A program made the translations under genes and the position numbers. Of a DNA stretch of 56,128 nt, positions 7,397 through 15,342 are shown one piece after another. The DNA is taken from positions 1 to 56,128 of the forward strand of contig JAATFX010000110.1 in NCBI GenBank assembly GCA_015654925.1, given 5' to 3'. The notes under the pieces were generated by a model. The model was not told the origin of the DNA and made no database searches. It saw nothing but the letters and a program-made list of their open reading frames with translations. The DNA comes from Enterobacterales bacterium (lineage in GTDB: Bacteria > Pseudomonadota > Gammaproteobacteria > Enterobacterales > Enterobacteriaceae). How positions within the stretch are numbered: the first letter of the stretch is position 1; each line of letters begins with the position of its first letter.

Positions 7397-8305
7397 ATGA
7401 ATCAAATCGGCTATCATGAGCTGGGCGTATTCCTGACCATTGCGCGCCATAAAAGTTTCCGTCGCGCGGCGGATGAACTCGGCTGTACGCCATCGGCGTT
7501 AAGCCACGCTTTACGGGCGATAGAAGAGCGTCTTGACTTACGTTTATTCAATCGCACCACCCGCAGCGTGGCGTTAACCGAAGCCGGCGAAAGGCTGTTT
7601 TCCCGCGTTACCCCGGCGTTTCGCGATATCGACGATGCGCTGGAGGATCTCGATACCTTCCGCGACACGCCGACAGGATTATTGCGTATCAATGCCTCCC
7701 ACGCGGCTACCCGGATGGCGCTTATGCCGATGGTGACCCGTTTTCTGGCCGCTTATCCTGGCGTCAACGTTGAGATCGTGATAGCGAATGGCTTAGTGGA
7801 TATGGTATCAGAGGGTTTTGACGCTGGCGTACGCTTGGGCGAGTCTTTGGCTCAGGATATGATCGCGGTTCGTCTCGGGCCCGCTGTGCGCTCGGCATAT
7901 GTGGCGTCACCGGCATTTTTCCGGCGTTATCCGGTGCCGACGGAACCAGAACACCTGCGGGATTTACCCTGTATCCGGTTACGCTTCGAAACCGGACGCT
8001 ATTATCACTGGGAATTCGAGCGTAATGGGATAAAGAAAACCGTCGAAGTGGCGGGGAGATTAATTGTCAGCGAGCAGGAACTGGCTATTCAGGCCGCCCT
8101 GGCTGGTACCGGCATTGCGTTCACGTTCGAATCACAGGTAAGACAACTCATTAAACAAGGACAACTCGTTCGCGTACTTGAGGATTGGTGTCCGGAATAT
8201 CCGGGCCAATTTCTTTATTATCCCAGCCGCCGTCAATTACCCGCAACGTTGAGGGCTTTTGTCGACTTTATAAAATCGGAGCCGATAAAAGAGTTTGATA
8301 AATAA
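7397..8305 (+). CDS. LysR-family transcriptional regulator 2
   Basis: 302 aa from ATG 7397, chosen over an in-frame GTG at 7385 because GAGGTGG at 7382-7388 is correctly spaced for the ATG. The helix-turn-helix (ARHKSFRRAADELGCTPSALSHALRAIE), the wing LFNRTTRSVALTEAG and the FRDTPTGLLRIN linker place it in the same CrgA-like subgroup as the other two LysR proteins here. It is divergent from the SDR gene, its likely target. The effector is unknown. Confidence 0.9.
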   Translation: MNQIGYHELGVFLTIARHKSFRRAADELGCTPSALSHALRAIEERLDLRLFNRTTRSVALTEAGERLFSRVTPAFRDIDDALEDLDTFRDTPTGLLRINASHAATRMALMPMVTRFLAAYPGVNVEIVIANGLVDMVSEGFDAGVRLGESLAQDMIAVRLGPAVRSAYVASPAFFRRYPVPTEPEHLRDLPCIRLRFETGRYYHWEFERNGIKKTVEVAGRLIVSEQELAIQAALAGTGIAFTFESQVRQLIKQGQLVRVLEDWCPEYPGQFLYYPSRRQLPATLRAFVDFIKSEPIKEFDK

Positions 8306-8306
8306 A

Positions 8307-8441
8307 TTATCTACAGGAGACGGGCAGCCCTGTTTTCTTAACGGCGGCTACATCTTGGTATGCAGCTTCAATATTATGGTTAATCACATCCCGATATTCT
8401 TTAAGGCTGCCCGACGCTTCAAGCCAGTGTCGTTGCCACAT
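8307..8441 (-). CDS. small hypothetical ORF after the hydrolase gene
   Basis: A 44-codon minus-strand frame (MWQRHWLEAS... to ...TGLPVSCR) starts 14 bases after the hydrolase stop codon, with a GGGGG stretch before the ATG. No family is recognised. It may be the degraded end of a longer gene or a chance ORF. Confidence 0.25.
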   Translation of the reverse strand: MWQRHWLEASGSLKEYRDVINHNIEAAYQDVAAVKKTGLPVSCR

Positions 8442-8455
8442 AGAGTTACCCCCGC

Positions 8456-9364
8456 TTAGCGCGCCTGTATTTTATCGATAAAAGCGCTTAAATCACGATT
8501 AAACCGCTCCGGCTCTTCAACAAAGGGAGCATGGCCCGAATCTGCGTATAGCTTGCTTTGTACTTTCGGATTCAATTGTACCGCCCGGGCAATGGCCGGC
8601 TTCGCCTGCACCAGCGCATCACGTTCCCCGTAGATCAATAACACCGGTACATGAGCCTTGCCGAGTCCGCGGGCAGCATCGACGCTGATGGACATCACGG
8701 CGCGCTGCATGTCCCAGGATGCCAGGGAGGCATTGGCGAGCAGGCGTTCAAAGGTGGTCACATCGGGTTTGGTATAAAAACACAGGCCAAGGAAATCACG
8801 CACCGCATCAAGGTGGGTCCTTAAATCCGGCGAGTTCAGGTCCCGGTACACCTCAGGATGGGCGGGAATCAGCTCCGGCTTCAGTTCTATTACGCCATCC
8901 ACATATACCGCGCTGGAAATATGGCTATCGCCAAACTTTGCCAGATAATTGCTTATCACCACGCCGCCCAACGACCATCCCACCAGCGCCGGCTTACGCG
9001 CATGCGAGGACGTTATGACCGAGGCAAGATCGTCAGCCCAGCGTTGCCCGCCGGTATAGGCTGCGGCGTCCGCAGGCTTGCCGGACAGGCCGTGGCCGCG
9101 CATATCGTAAGTAATCAGGCGATACTTCTGGAGCTGCGGACTGTTGATTTGCGCGTCCCAGTTCAGGTGGCTGCCGAGCAGTCCGTGAATAAACACAATG
9201 GGGGCGCCGTTGGGGTTGCCCGCTTCCTGGACGGCCAGTTTGACCCCGTCCGGCGCAACCACCGTGTAGCTTTTGGTCTCGGCCGGCGCGGCCGGCGACA
9301 CGGCGAATACCGCGCCGATAATAACCAGTGCGCACAGGGCGCGGGAAGACATGAATTTGAACAT
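8456..9364 (-). CDS. exported alpha/beta hydrolase
   Basis: 302 aa with a signal peptide (MFKFMSSRALCALVIIGAVF, then ...APAETKS) followed by an alpha/beta-hydrolase fold. Seen: oxyanion HGLLGS, RGHGLSGKP, nucleophile motif GWSLGG, acid in YGERDAL and the catalytic His in DSGHAPFVEEPERF near the C-terminus. Start 9364 (MFKF) has AGG eight bases upstream; an in-frame ATG at 9352 is an alternative. It is probably an esterase, lactonase or haloperoxidase-like enzyme acting in the periplasm. A MerR-type promoter lies directly upstream and the divergent gene encodes a MerR regulator, so it is probably MerR-controlled. Confidence 0.88.
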   Translation of the reverse strand: MFKFMSSRALCALVIIGAVFAVSPAAPAETKSYTVVAPDGVKLAVQEAGNPNGAPIVFIHGLLGSHLNWDAQINSPQLQKYRLITYDMRGHGLSGKPADAAAYTGGQRWADDLASVITSSHARKPALVGWSLGGVVISNYLAKFGDSHISSAVYVDGVIELKPELIPAHPEVYRDLNSPDLRTHLDAVRDFLGLCFYTKPDVTTFERLLANASLASWDMQRAVMSISVDAARGLGKAHVPVLLIYGERDALVQAKPAIARAVQLNPKVQSKLYADSGHAPFVEEPERFNRDLSAFIDKIQAR

Positions 9365-9396
9365 AAGCGATACCTGAAGTTGGACAGAAGCCAACA

Positions 9397-9427
9397 GTGT
9401 CAACCCTCACATTAGTGTTAGGGTCAA
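9397..9427 (-). promoter_or_regulatory. MerR-type operator/promoter for the hydrolase
   Basis: On the minus strand TTGACC (-35, 9427-9422) and TGACAC (-10, 9402-9397) are separated by 19 bases, the overlong spacer typical of MerR-activated promoters. The spacer is covered by a 22-base inverted repeat at 9403-9424 (arms ACCCTAACAC and GTGAGGGT). The hydrolase start lies about 35 bases downstream. Confidence 0.7.
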
Positions 9428-9452
9428 GCAGAAAAAATGATATCATTTTTCC

Positions 9453-9839
9453 ATGAACAAAATCCCTGAACAAGATTCGCTGACCATCGGTAAACTGGCG
9501 CAAGAGACCGGCGCCAGCGTGCGCTCGATCCGCCACTACGATGAACAAGGTCTGCTCAAGTCCTACCGCACCTGTAATGGGTACCGGGCGTTTCCCCGCG
9601 CGGCGGTGGCGCAGGTCCGGCAAATCCAGCGCATGATCGCCACGGGTTTCAGCCTGGCCGAGATCCGCGCCTTTCCCGATTGCATGCTGATGATTGAAGG
9701 CGCGAGCACCTGCAGCGAAATTACCGAGATGCAACGTGGGCGCCTGGTTTCCATCGAGCGCCAGATAGCCGATCTCGAACACCGCCGCCAGCGGCTGCTC
9801 AAGACGCTGGCCGAAGGCGTGGTCCCGCCCCTGGACTAA
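9453..9839 (+). CDS. MerR-family transcriptional regulator
   Basis: 128 aa with the N-terminal MerR winged helix (LTIGKLAQETGASVRSIRHYDEQGLL, then GYRAF) and a C-terminal dimerisation coiled coil (SIERQIADLEHRRQRLLKTLAE). Cys residues at MLMIEGASTCSE are not arranged like a metal-binding loop, so a drug or redox/organic ligand is as likely as a metal. It is divergent from the hydrolase and shares the palindromic promoter region. Related proteins regulate single neighbouring hydrolases or reductases. Confidence 0.9.
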   Translation: MNKIPEQDSLTIGKLAQETGASVRSIRHYDEQGLLKSYRTCNGYRAFPRAAVAQVRQIQRMIATGFSLAEIRAFPDCMLMIEGASTCSEITEMQRGRLVSIERQIADLEHRRQRLLKTLAEGVVPPLD

Positions 9840-10026
9840 GCAGGCCAAAGCATTCCATTTAGCGCCATGCCGCAGGCCGGCATGTCCGCCTGCTCGCCGG
9901 TAAATCAGCTCTTCCTCTGCGCGATTCCCGCAACCGGGCGTACCCGAGCTTGATGAGTGCATTGAACGGGGAAATTACCTCGGGAGCGTTGCGGGCGCAA
10001 AGAGAGTCTTTTCTCAATGATCGCGT

Positions 10027-11052
10027 TTACCGCTTTATTTCGATAACGACTTTGCCAAAAGCGCCACGGTCCAGATGATCAAATGCCGCGGGCAGTTCCG
10101 CGAAAGGATAACGAGAATCGATTACGGGCTTGAGACCGGTCCGATCTACAGCTCGAACCAGCCTTTCCAAAGCGTTCCGACTGCCAGTACCAATCCCGTG
10201 GATAGTGACGTCCTTGAGCATCAAGGGCATGGCCGGAGCCGAGACCTCAAACCCCTCTAGCGCGCCAATCTGGCATATATGGCCGCCAACGGCCGCCAAT
10301 TGCACCGACTTGCCAAGATGCGAGCCGCCAATGACTTCAAGGATATGATCGGCGCCACGATCGCCGGTGATGGCATAGACGGCCTCCAGCCAGTCTTCCC
10401 GTTTTGAATCGATGTAATGATCGGCCCCCAGCGCCCTGGCGCGTTCGCCGTTTTCCAGGCGGCCTGAGATAATCACCTCCGCCCCGCTCGCCTTGGCGAT
10501 CTGCAGACCAAACAGCGCGACGCCGCCCGTGCTTGGAATGAGCACAATGTCGCCCGCACGCACCCCGGCACGCTCGACGAGCGCGAACCAGGCGGTGACC
10601 CCGGCACAGGGCAGGGTGCAGGCTTGCCAATCCTCCAGGCTTACCGGGGCCATGACAAACCACTGTTCCGACATGGCCACGCACTCGGCCAACACCCCCG
10701 GATAATACCCCCCTAGCGTTTTGTAAGCCGGGGTGCGGGCATTACCCTGGCGGAGCCCGTCGATCCAGTCGGGCGTGAACGTCGAAATGACCCGATCGCC
10801 CTCGCTAAAGCGGGTGACGTCCTTGCCGACCCCGATTACCGTTCCCGCCAGGTCCGAACCGGGCGTGAAGGGAAATTTTAGCGGCAGCCCCCGGCCGCTT
10901 TCGATCACCATCTTGTCGCGATAGTTGAGCGCAACCGCCCCCACCTCGACCAACACCTCGTTGGGTCCCGGCGAAGGAACTGCCACCTCGCGCCGCTCAA
11001 GCCGATCCCGACCGATTGCATCAATTTCCCAACGCAACATTGTTTTTGCCAT
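10027..11052 (-). CDS. zinc-independent MDR alcohol dehydrogenase / quinone-oxidoreductase-like protein
   Basis: A 341-aa medium-chain dehydrogenase/reductase. The GroES-like N-terminal half has NYRDKMVIESG, FTPGSDLAGTVIGVG and GDRVIS. The Rossmann half has the STGGVALFGLQIAKASGAEVI glycine motif and the ALGADHYIDS turn. The structural-zinc cysteines of classical alcohol dehydrogenases are absent. It probably reduces carbonyl or quinone substrates with NAD(P)H. It is divergent from the LysR gene at 11185. The pair uses somewhat different codons from its neighbours and resembles alpha/betaproteobacterial gene pairs, suggesting acquisition by transfer (inference). Confidence 0.88.
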   Translation of the reverse strand: MAKTMLRWEIDAIGRDRLERREVAVPSPGPNEVLVEVGAVALNYRDKMVIESGRGLPLKFPFTPGSDLAGTVIGVGKDVTRFSEGDRVISTFTPDWIDGLRQGNARTPAYKTLGGYYPGVLAECVAMSEQWFVMAPVSLEDWQACTLPCAGVTAWFALVERAGVRAGDIVLIPSTGGVALFGLQIAKASGAEVIISGRLENGERARALGADHYIDSKREDWLEAVYAITGDRGADHILEVIGGSHLGKSVQLAAVGGHICQIGALEGFEVSAPAMPLMLKDVTIHGIGTGSRNALERLVRAVDRTGLKPVIDSRYPFAELPAAFDHLDRGAFGKVVIEIKR

Positions 11053-11142
11053 ATCTATTTCTCTTTTGTCTATTAGACGACCTAGCCGTGAACATGTCGT
11101 GGACGATGCCTCCGACTTACTTTTCGGTAGTCTCGCACAATC

Positions 11143-11169
11143 GATTATCTATAATAATGCTCTATAATC
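11143..11169. promoter_or_regulatory. LysR-type binding region between MDR and LysR genes
   Basis: GATTAT (11143-11148) and ATAATC (11164-11169) form an inverted repeat. The spacer contains further ATAAT elements, an AT-rich dyad as expected for a LysR T-N11-A site. It lies 15-40 bases before the LysR start. Confidence 0.45.
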
Positions 11170-11184
11170 AGCACGGGTAATTGC

Positions 11185-12111
11185 ATGGGAGGCATCAATT
11201 TGAGAGGCACCGAGTTCGCCGAATTGGCAGCCTTCCTGGCTGTGGCAAAAGAAAAAAGTTTCAAGCGGGCGGCCGGGCGGCTCAATATGTCGCCTTCCGC
11301 TTTGAGCCATACCATCAAGTCATTGGAGGAGCGCTTGGGGGCGAGGCTGCTAAACCGAACGACCCGGAGCGTCGCCCCGACGCAGGCTGGTCAAGAATTA
11401 TTCGATCGTTTGCGACCCGCCGTCGCTGAAATGGAGAGCGCTGTCCGCGATATTGGAGCCCATCAGACCAGGCCAAAGGGCGTCGTGCGCATTAACTTAC
11501 CGCGCGTAGCAGCCCAGTTGGTCGTGCTGCCCGTCCTCGCCGATTTCCTGCGGGAATATCCTGATGTGCGAATAGATCTGGTGATTGATGACAACATCAC
11601 TGACGTGGTAGCCAAAGGCTTTGATATCGGCATTCGATCCGGCGAACTCATTCATCAGGATATGATTGCAGTTAGGCTGACATCGGACCTTAGAATGGCG
11701 GTTGTCGGCTCGCCCGCCTATTTCGGGCGCCGATCTTTGCCGAAGGAACCACAAGAGCTTCGGGATCATGCCTGCGTCACTTATCGCTGGAACGAGACCG
11801 ATGCGCTATACCGCTGGAAATTCGATGGGTCTGGCGGATCGGTCGAGGTGGACGTCGACAGCATCGTCATCGCCAACGACACGAATTTGCTCCTTGACGC
11901 AGCGCTGAGAGGAATAGGCCTGGCTTTTCTACCAGAAAGCCTGGTCGCGCCCTATCTGGAAAGCGGGCGCCTGATCCGCTCATTGGAAAGTTGGTGCCAG
12001 CCGTTTGCCGGATTCTATCTTTATTACCCCAACAAACCTCAGATGCCCGCCGCGCTAAGAGCGTTTATCGACTTTGTAAAACTGCCGGGTTTACCGCTAC
12101 CGAGGAAATAG
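11185..12111 (+). CDS. LysR-family transcriptional regulator 3
   Basis: 308 aa. Helix-turn-helix AVAKEKSFKRAAGRLNMSPSA, wing LLNRTTRSVAPTQAG, then a PBP-like effector domain ending in FYLYYPNKPQMPAALRAFIDF. An in-frame TTG at 11200 has GGGAGG (11187-11192) at ideal spacing and would give the more typical LysR N-terminus (MRGTEFAELAAF), so the real start may be 11200. It is divergent from the MDR dehydrogenase gene, its probable target, and belongs to the same subgroup as the two LysR proteins to the left. Confidence 0.88.
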   Translation: MGGINLRGTEFAELAAFLAVAKEKSFKRAAGRLNMSPSALSHTIKSLEERLGARLLNRTTRSVAPTQAGQELFDRLRPAVAEMESAVRDIGAHQTRPKGVVRINLPRVAAQLVVLPVLADFLREYPDVRIDLVIDDNITDVVAKGFDIGIRSGELIHQDMIAVRLTSDLRMAVVGSPAYFGRRSLPKEPQELRDHACVTYRWNETDALYRWKFDGSGGSVEVDVDSIVIANDTNLLLDAALRGIGLAFLPESLVAPYLESGRLIRSLESWCQPFAGFYLYYPNKPQMPAALRAFIDFVKLPGLPLPRK

Positions 12112-12186
12112 ACCCTTCCATCTTTCCAAGATGAGCCTATGCGGCGGGGTGGCCAACCGCTAGAAGCGACCCGGGCGATAGCCTGG

Positions 12187-12630
12187 CTATTGTGCGGTGA
12201 GACTTCTTTTGTCACCGGCAGTTTTGTCGTTCTGCCGGGAATCGAACGCCAATCGCGACTGCTCGATCGCCGGCCAATGCGACCTGATCCAGCCGGTAAA
12301 ACCTTCAAGGGCCGGCAACATGCTTTTGCCCATCGCGCTGAGTTCATATTCGACCCGCGGCGGGACTTCCGCAAAATAATGCCGCACCACTAATCCATCC
12401 CGTTCCAGATTGCGCAGCGTCAGCGTGAGCATACGTTGCGAAATGCCCTTCACGCCGTGCTTGATTTCCGAAAAACGCTGCTGGTTTCCAGGCGCCAGGG
12501 CCAGTAGCGACATCACCAGGATGGTCCATTTATCGCCCAGGCGCGCCAATACATCATGGGGAGCGCAGGGAGTAAGCACCGGGCCGTCGTCGGTGGTGAT
12601 ATAAGAACGACCGTGAATAGTCTGCGCCAA
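12187..12630 (-). CDS. HxlR-family transcriptional regulator
   Basis: 147 aa with the HxlR winged-helix signature: CAPHDVLARLGDKWTILVMSLL, FSEIKHGVKGISQRMLTLTLRNLERDGLV, then YELSAMGKSMLPAL. The conserved Cys near residue 22 is present; in related redox sensors such as HypR or QorR this Cys detects electrophiles or diamide. It is divergent from the NmrA-like reductase gene, matching the frequent HxlR/quinone-reductase pairing, so a response to reactive electrophiles is plausible. Two dyads occur in the shared promoter region. Confidence 0.9.
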   Translation of the reverse strand: MAQTIHGRSYITTDDGPVLTPCAPHDVLARLGDKWTILVMSLLALAPGNQQRFSEIKHGVKGISQRMLTLTLRNLERDGLVVRHYFAEVPPRVEYELSAMGKSMLPALEGFTGWIRSHWPAIEQSRLAFDSRQNDKTAGDKRSLTAQ

Positions 12631-12651
12631 AGGTTATCTCCATGTGACCGA

Positions 12652-12667
12652 GGCACAATTTTGTGCC
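12652..12667. promoter_or_regulatory. palindrome upstream of the HxlR gene
   Basis: GGCACAATTTTGTGCC: seven-base perfect arms around TT, 22 bases before the HxlR start. It is a candidate operator or leader hairpin. Confidence 0.5.
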
Positions 12668-12698
12668 GTCTTGTGGGCTATTTTTATCAGTATATTAT

Positions 12699-12718
12699 AG
12701 TAACAATCAATAGTTACT
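12699..12718. promoter_or_regulatory. candidate HxlR operator over the reductase promoter
   Basis: AGTAAC-N8-GTTACT inverted repeat just downstream of a possible promoter (TTGTGG at 12671 and TATTAT at 12693). It ends 14 bases before the GTG start of the NmrA-like gene, in a repressor position. Confidence 0.5.
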
Positions 12719-12732
12719 TATGGAGACTAAGC

Positions 12733-13656
12733 GTGGTTACTCATTACGAAACTATTCTGGTTTTCGGCGGCACCGGGCAACAGGGCGGCGCCGTGGCCCA
12801 TGCGCTGCGCGCCAAAGGATGGCCGGTCAGGGCGTTGGTTCGCGATATAAATAGCGATAAGGCCAAAGCGCTCGCCGCCGCGGGGGTCCAGCTGTTTGCC
12901 GGTAATCTTGCGGATACGCGGGCAATCGAGGCGGCTATGGCCGGCGCATATGGCGTGTTCAGCGTGCAGCCAAGTTCCGGGCAAGGCCCCGCCCACGGCG
13001 TGACCGACCAGGATGAAATCCTCTATGGCAAAACAATTGCTGATATCGCGGCGGCGCAGGACGTGCGGCATTTTGTCTATAGTTCATCAAACGCGGCCGG
13101 TCCGGCCAAAACCGGCATGGGGCATTTTGATACCAAGCGCGAAATCGAGGCACATATCCGCAGCTTGGATATACCCAGTACCATTATCCGGCCCAGCGCT
13201 TTTATGGAAATCCTGATGCTGCCAGGCATGGGACTCGATCGGGGGACGTTCAGCTTTTTTATGCAACCGGATCGGCCTATGCAGTTTATCGCGGTGGAGG
13301 ATATTGGCAGGATTACGGCCGGCATTTTTGCCGATCCCGCGGCGTTGATTGGGAAGACCATGGAAATTGCGGGCGATACGGTAACCGGCAACCAACTGGC
13401 CGATAAATTCAGCCATGCGGCCGGACGGTCCATTAGCTACCATCGTTTCCCGGAGAGCCTGCTGGCGGAGAACGCTTTTCTCGGCGGCCTGGCAAGGCTG
13501 GTGGATGATGGTCGGCTGGCGGGTCATGCCGATATTAACAAGCTACACAAGCAATTCCCGGGACTACTGTCCATGGATCAATGGCTCGCCGGGGCCGGCA
13601 AACCGCTTTTACTGGCGGCGATTCAATCCCAAGCCGCGGGCGTGGCGCTCCGTTAA
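12733..13656 (+). CDS. NmrA-like NAD(P)-binding reductase (atypical SDR)
   Basis: 307 aa with the FGGTGQQGG dinucleotide-binding motif at the N-terminus, VRALVRD, and VYSSSNAAGPAKTGMGHFDTK followed by STIIRPSAFMEI. This is the atypical SDR/NmrA group, which often acts as an NADPH-dependent quinone reductase (QorB-like) or redox sensor. Start: GTG at 12733 preceded by GGAG (12722-12725). An upstream ATG frame from 12556 would overlap the whole HxlR promoter and is rejected. It is divergent from HxlR. Confidence 0.85.
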   Translation: MVTHYETILVFGGTGQQGGAVAHALRAKGWPVRALVRDINSDKAKALAAAGVQLFAGNLADTRAIEAAMAGAYGVFSVQPSSGQGPAHGVTDQDEILYGKTIADIAAAQDVRHFVYSSSNAAGPAKTGMGHFDTKREIEAHIRSLDIPSTIIRPSAFMEILMLPGMGLDRGTFSFFMQPDRPMQFIAVEDIGRITAGIFADPAALIGKTMEIAGDTVTGNQLADKFSHAAGRSISYHRFPESLLAENAFLGGLARLVDDGRLAGHADINKLHKQFPGLLSMDQWLAGAGKPLLLAAIQSQAAGVALR

Positions 13657-13698
13657 TAATGCCGGCACGGATCGCGGGCCTTAACTGCGCGCAATGCA

Positions 13699-14403
13699 TT
13701 AAATCGCGCGCTGTGCGTCATTAGAAATACCCAACTCGCGATGATAGTTCTGCAGGGATGTGAAGCGATACTCTCCACAATTAAGCCTGTTTTTATCAGA
13801 ACCGTTAATCGCTTTAATGTAACCAGCTACGTATTTTTCAAACTTATCGGTGATATGAATTTCTTTATTCTTTAGTTTCTTATGCTCCATAGGAGCAATT
13901 TTAAATGAAATTGGCGGGATATATTCAGGTTTTCCTAATAAAACCGCTTTAGAAAAATCCAGACCTTTACCCCTGATTCCTGCCTTATCACTTTTTGTAA
14001 TAATAGAAGCGGCCTTATGGTTTATATTGGAACGAAGTGGCAAACCAAAAACTAATATTTTAATTTTAATGAAAAAAATACCATAACCACGTTCCTTGCT
14101 TCTAATCCAATGATCCAATAATTTATCTAGCACCTGTACAAGGTGCATATTATCGCTGTAAAAAGATTGATCTAATTTTTTAAACTGCATCTGCTGCAAT
14201 TTCCATATAATCAAAAAAAAATCCCTTCCGGTTTTTTTGGCAGTTAATTCTATTTGGAGGCTTCTGTTTTTTACGTGGGGCGCTCCTACCGCCACAAACT
14301 GCGCAATAATCATATTCGTTATCAACCCGTGCGTCAACCGAATGGCGTTCGGCGGACGCCAATAAAACTCAACCATAAATCTGCTCTGGAATACACTGCG
14401 CAA
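13699..14403 (-). CDS. AT-rich orphan gene of unknown function
   Basis: A 234-aa frame with unusually low GC for this window and many Lys, Ile and Asn codons. No family is recognised, and no signal peptide or membrane segment stands out. A possible later start is MVEFYWRPPN at 14376; neither start has a clear SD. A run of nine T on the coding strand (14221-14213) interrupts the first third. An alternative minus frame (14362 to 14180) is open across the N-terminal part and stops just past this run, so a frameshift or slippage event is possible. Composition suggests horizontal acquisition. It could be an intact orphan or a decayed gene. Confidence 0.45.
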   Translation of the reverse strand: MRSVFQSRFMVEFYWRPPNAIRLTHGLITNMIIAQFVAVGAPHVKNRSLQIELTAKKTGRDFFLIIWKLQQMQFKKLDQSFYSDNMHLVQVLDKLLDHWIRSKERGYGIFFIKIKILVFGLPLRSNINHKAASIITKSDKAGIRGKGLDFSKAVLLGKPEYIPPISFKIAPMEHKKLKNKEIHITDKFEKYVAGYIKAINGSDKNRLNCGEYRFTSLQNYHRELGISNDAQRAI

Positions 14404-14627
14404 AAAAAAACATAACTCAGCTAATAATATATCGAATTTTCCTGCAAAGACGGATTACGTAACTTCTTGCCAATAATCGGGCTTCACTACACTTAAAACT
14501 ATTATAATGCCCGGCCTTGATCCGATTTGCCATGACGCTTGGATGATAACCTTATTCCTGACGCCTACTACCCGGCTTGTCTACGTTTCAATGCCGGTCA
14601 ACTGTGCCGATTAACTTTGCCTGACGG

Positions 14628-15245
14628 CTAGCATAACGGCGACCAGCTTTCCGGCAAGGCAATGGTCGAGGTGGCCTCCAGGATCTGTTCCGGTCCGCCT
14701 TTGGGCGGCCAGATGCCATCATCATAGGATTGCTTACGTATGGCAAAGCGCTCATCCACCCCCGCATAAGGCCAAATATGAGTGATGCGCGAGGCGCCGT
14801 CCAGGGCGTACATATTGGTGACCAGATGGGACATGGGTTCGCGCAGCGGCATCGCCGCTTCCCAACCGGCTAACGTTGGCGGCAACCCGCCCGGTTTGAG
14901 TTTATAGGTCCTGATTTCATAAATTTTGCCGAACCGGCCCGTCGTTACCGCGGGAAGGAAGGGAAATTGCGCATAGCTGCTGATATCCATATTCGTGATT
15001 ATGGCGCCGGCATTAAAAGGATTGGTATCAAATAGAATGCGCTCCCGTTCGGTTAATAGCGCGTTAATATCGATAAATCGCCGCAGGATAATCAGTTGGC
15101 CAATCACCCCGATATCACTATGCCAGGCACCGAGTAATTCGCCTTCGCCCCGGCGGGCGCTCAGATAGTTCCTGGCGGATTCGGAAACCTCCGCCACGGT
15201 GAGCAACGGGCAGGAAAGCGTCGTCAATTCGTACACGGTAGTCAT
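14628..15245 (-). CDS. NIPSNAP-family protein
   Basis: 205 aa with a ferredoxin-like alpha/beta-barrel pair. The C-terminal half contains the NIPSNAP core IYEIRTYKLKPGGLPPTLAGWEAAM and THIWPYAGVDERFAIRKQ. Bacterial NIPSNAP proteins are small dimeric-barrel proteins often encoded in catabolic clusters; their reactions are mostly unknown. It is the last gene of the minus-strand run MFS, porin, VOC/NTF2 fusion, NIPSNAP, with a 97-base gap to the gene before. Co-regulation by the IclR protein is inferred. Confidence 0.85.
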   Translation of the reverse strand: MTTVYELTTLSCPLLTVAEVSESARNYLSARRGEGELLGAWHSDIGVIGQLIILRRFIDINALLTERERILFDTNPFNAGAIITNMDISSYAQFPFLPAVTTGRFGKIYEIRTYKLKPGGLPPTLAGWEAAMPLREPMSHLVTNMYALDGASRITHIWPYAGVDERFAIRKQSYDDGIWPPKGGPEQILEATSTIALPESWSPLC

Positions 15246-15342
15246 ATAAAGCCTCCGTTCTGGATCGGGAAGATATCAGCGTTACAGAGTAGCATACCGG
15301 TTCTGCCTGGGAAGATAAGGGGCAATCCGGCGCTAACGGTTT

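Noticed and set aside
9033..9962. 309-codon minus-strand ORF across the hydrolase/MerR region
   Set aside because: It covers the MerR gene antisense and a different frame of the hydrolase; both real genes have clear domains and a shared promoter.
12556..12732. N-terminal extension of the NmrA-like reductase from ATG 12556
   Set aside because: It would run through the divergent HxlR gene and the promoter; the GTG at 12733 has a GGAG SD and starts the Rossmann fold properly.
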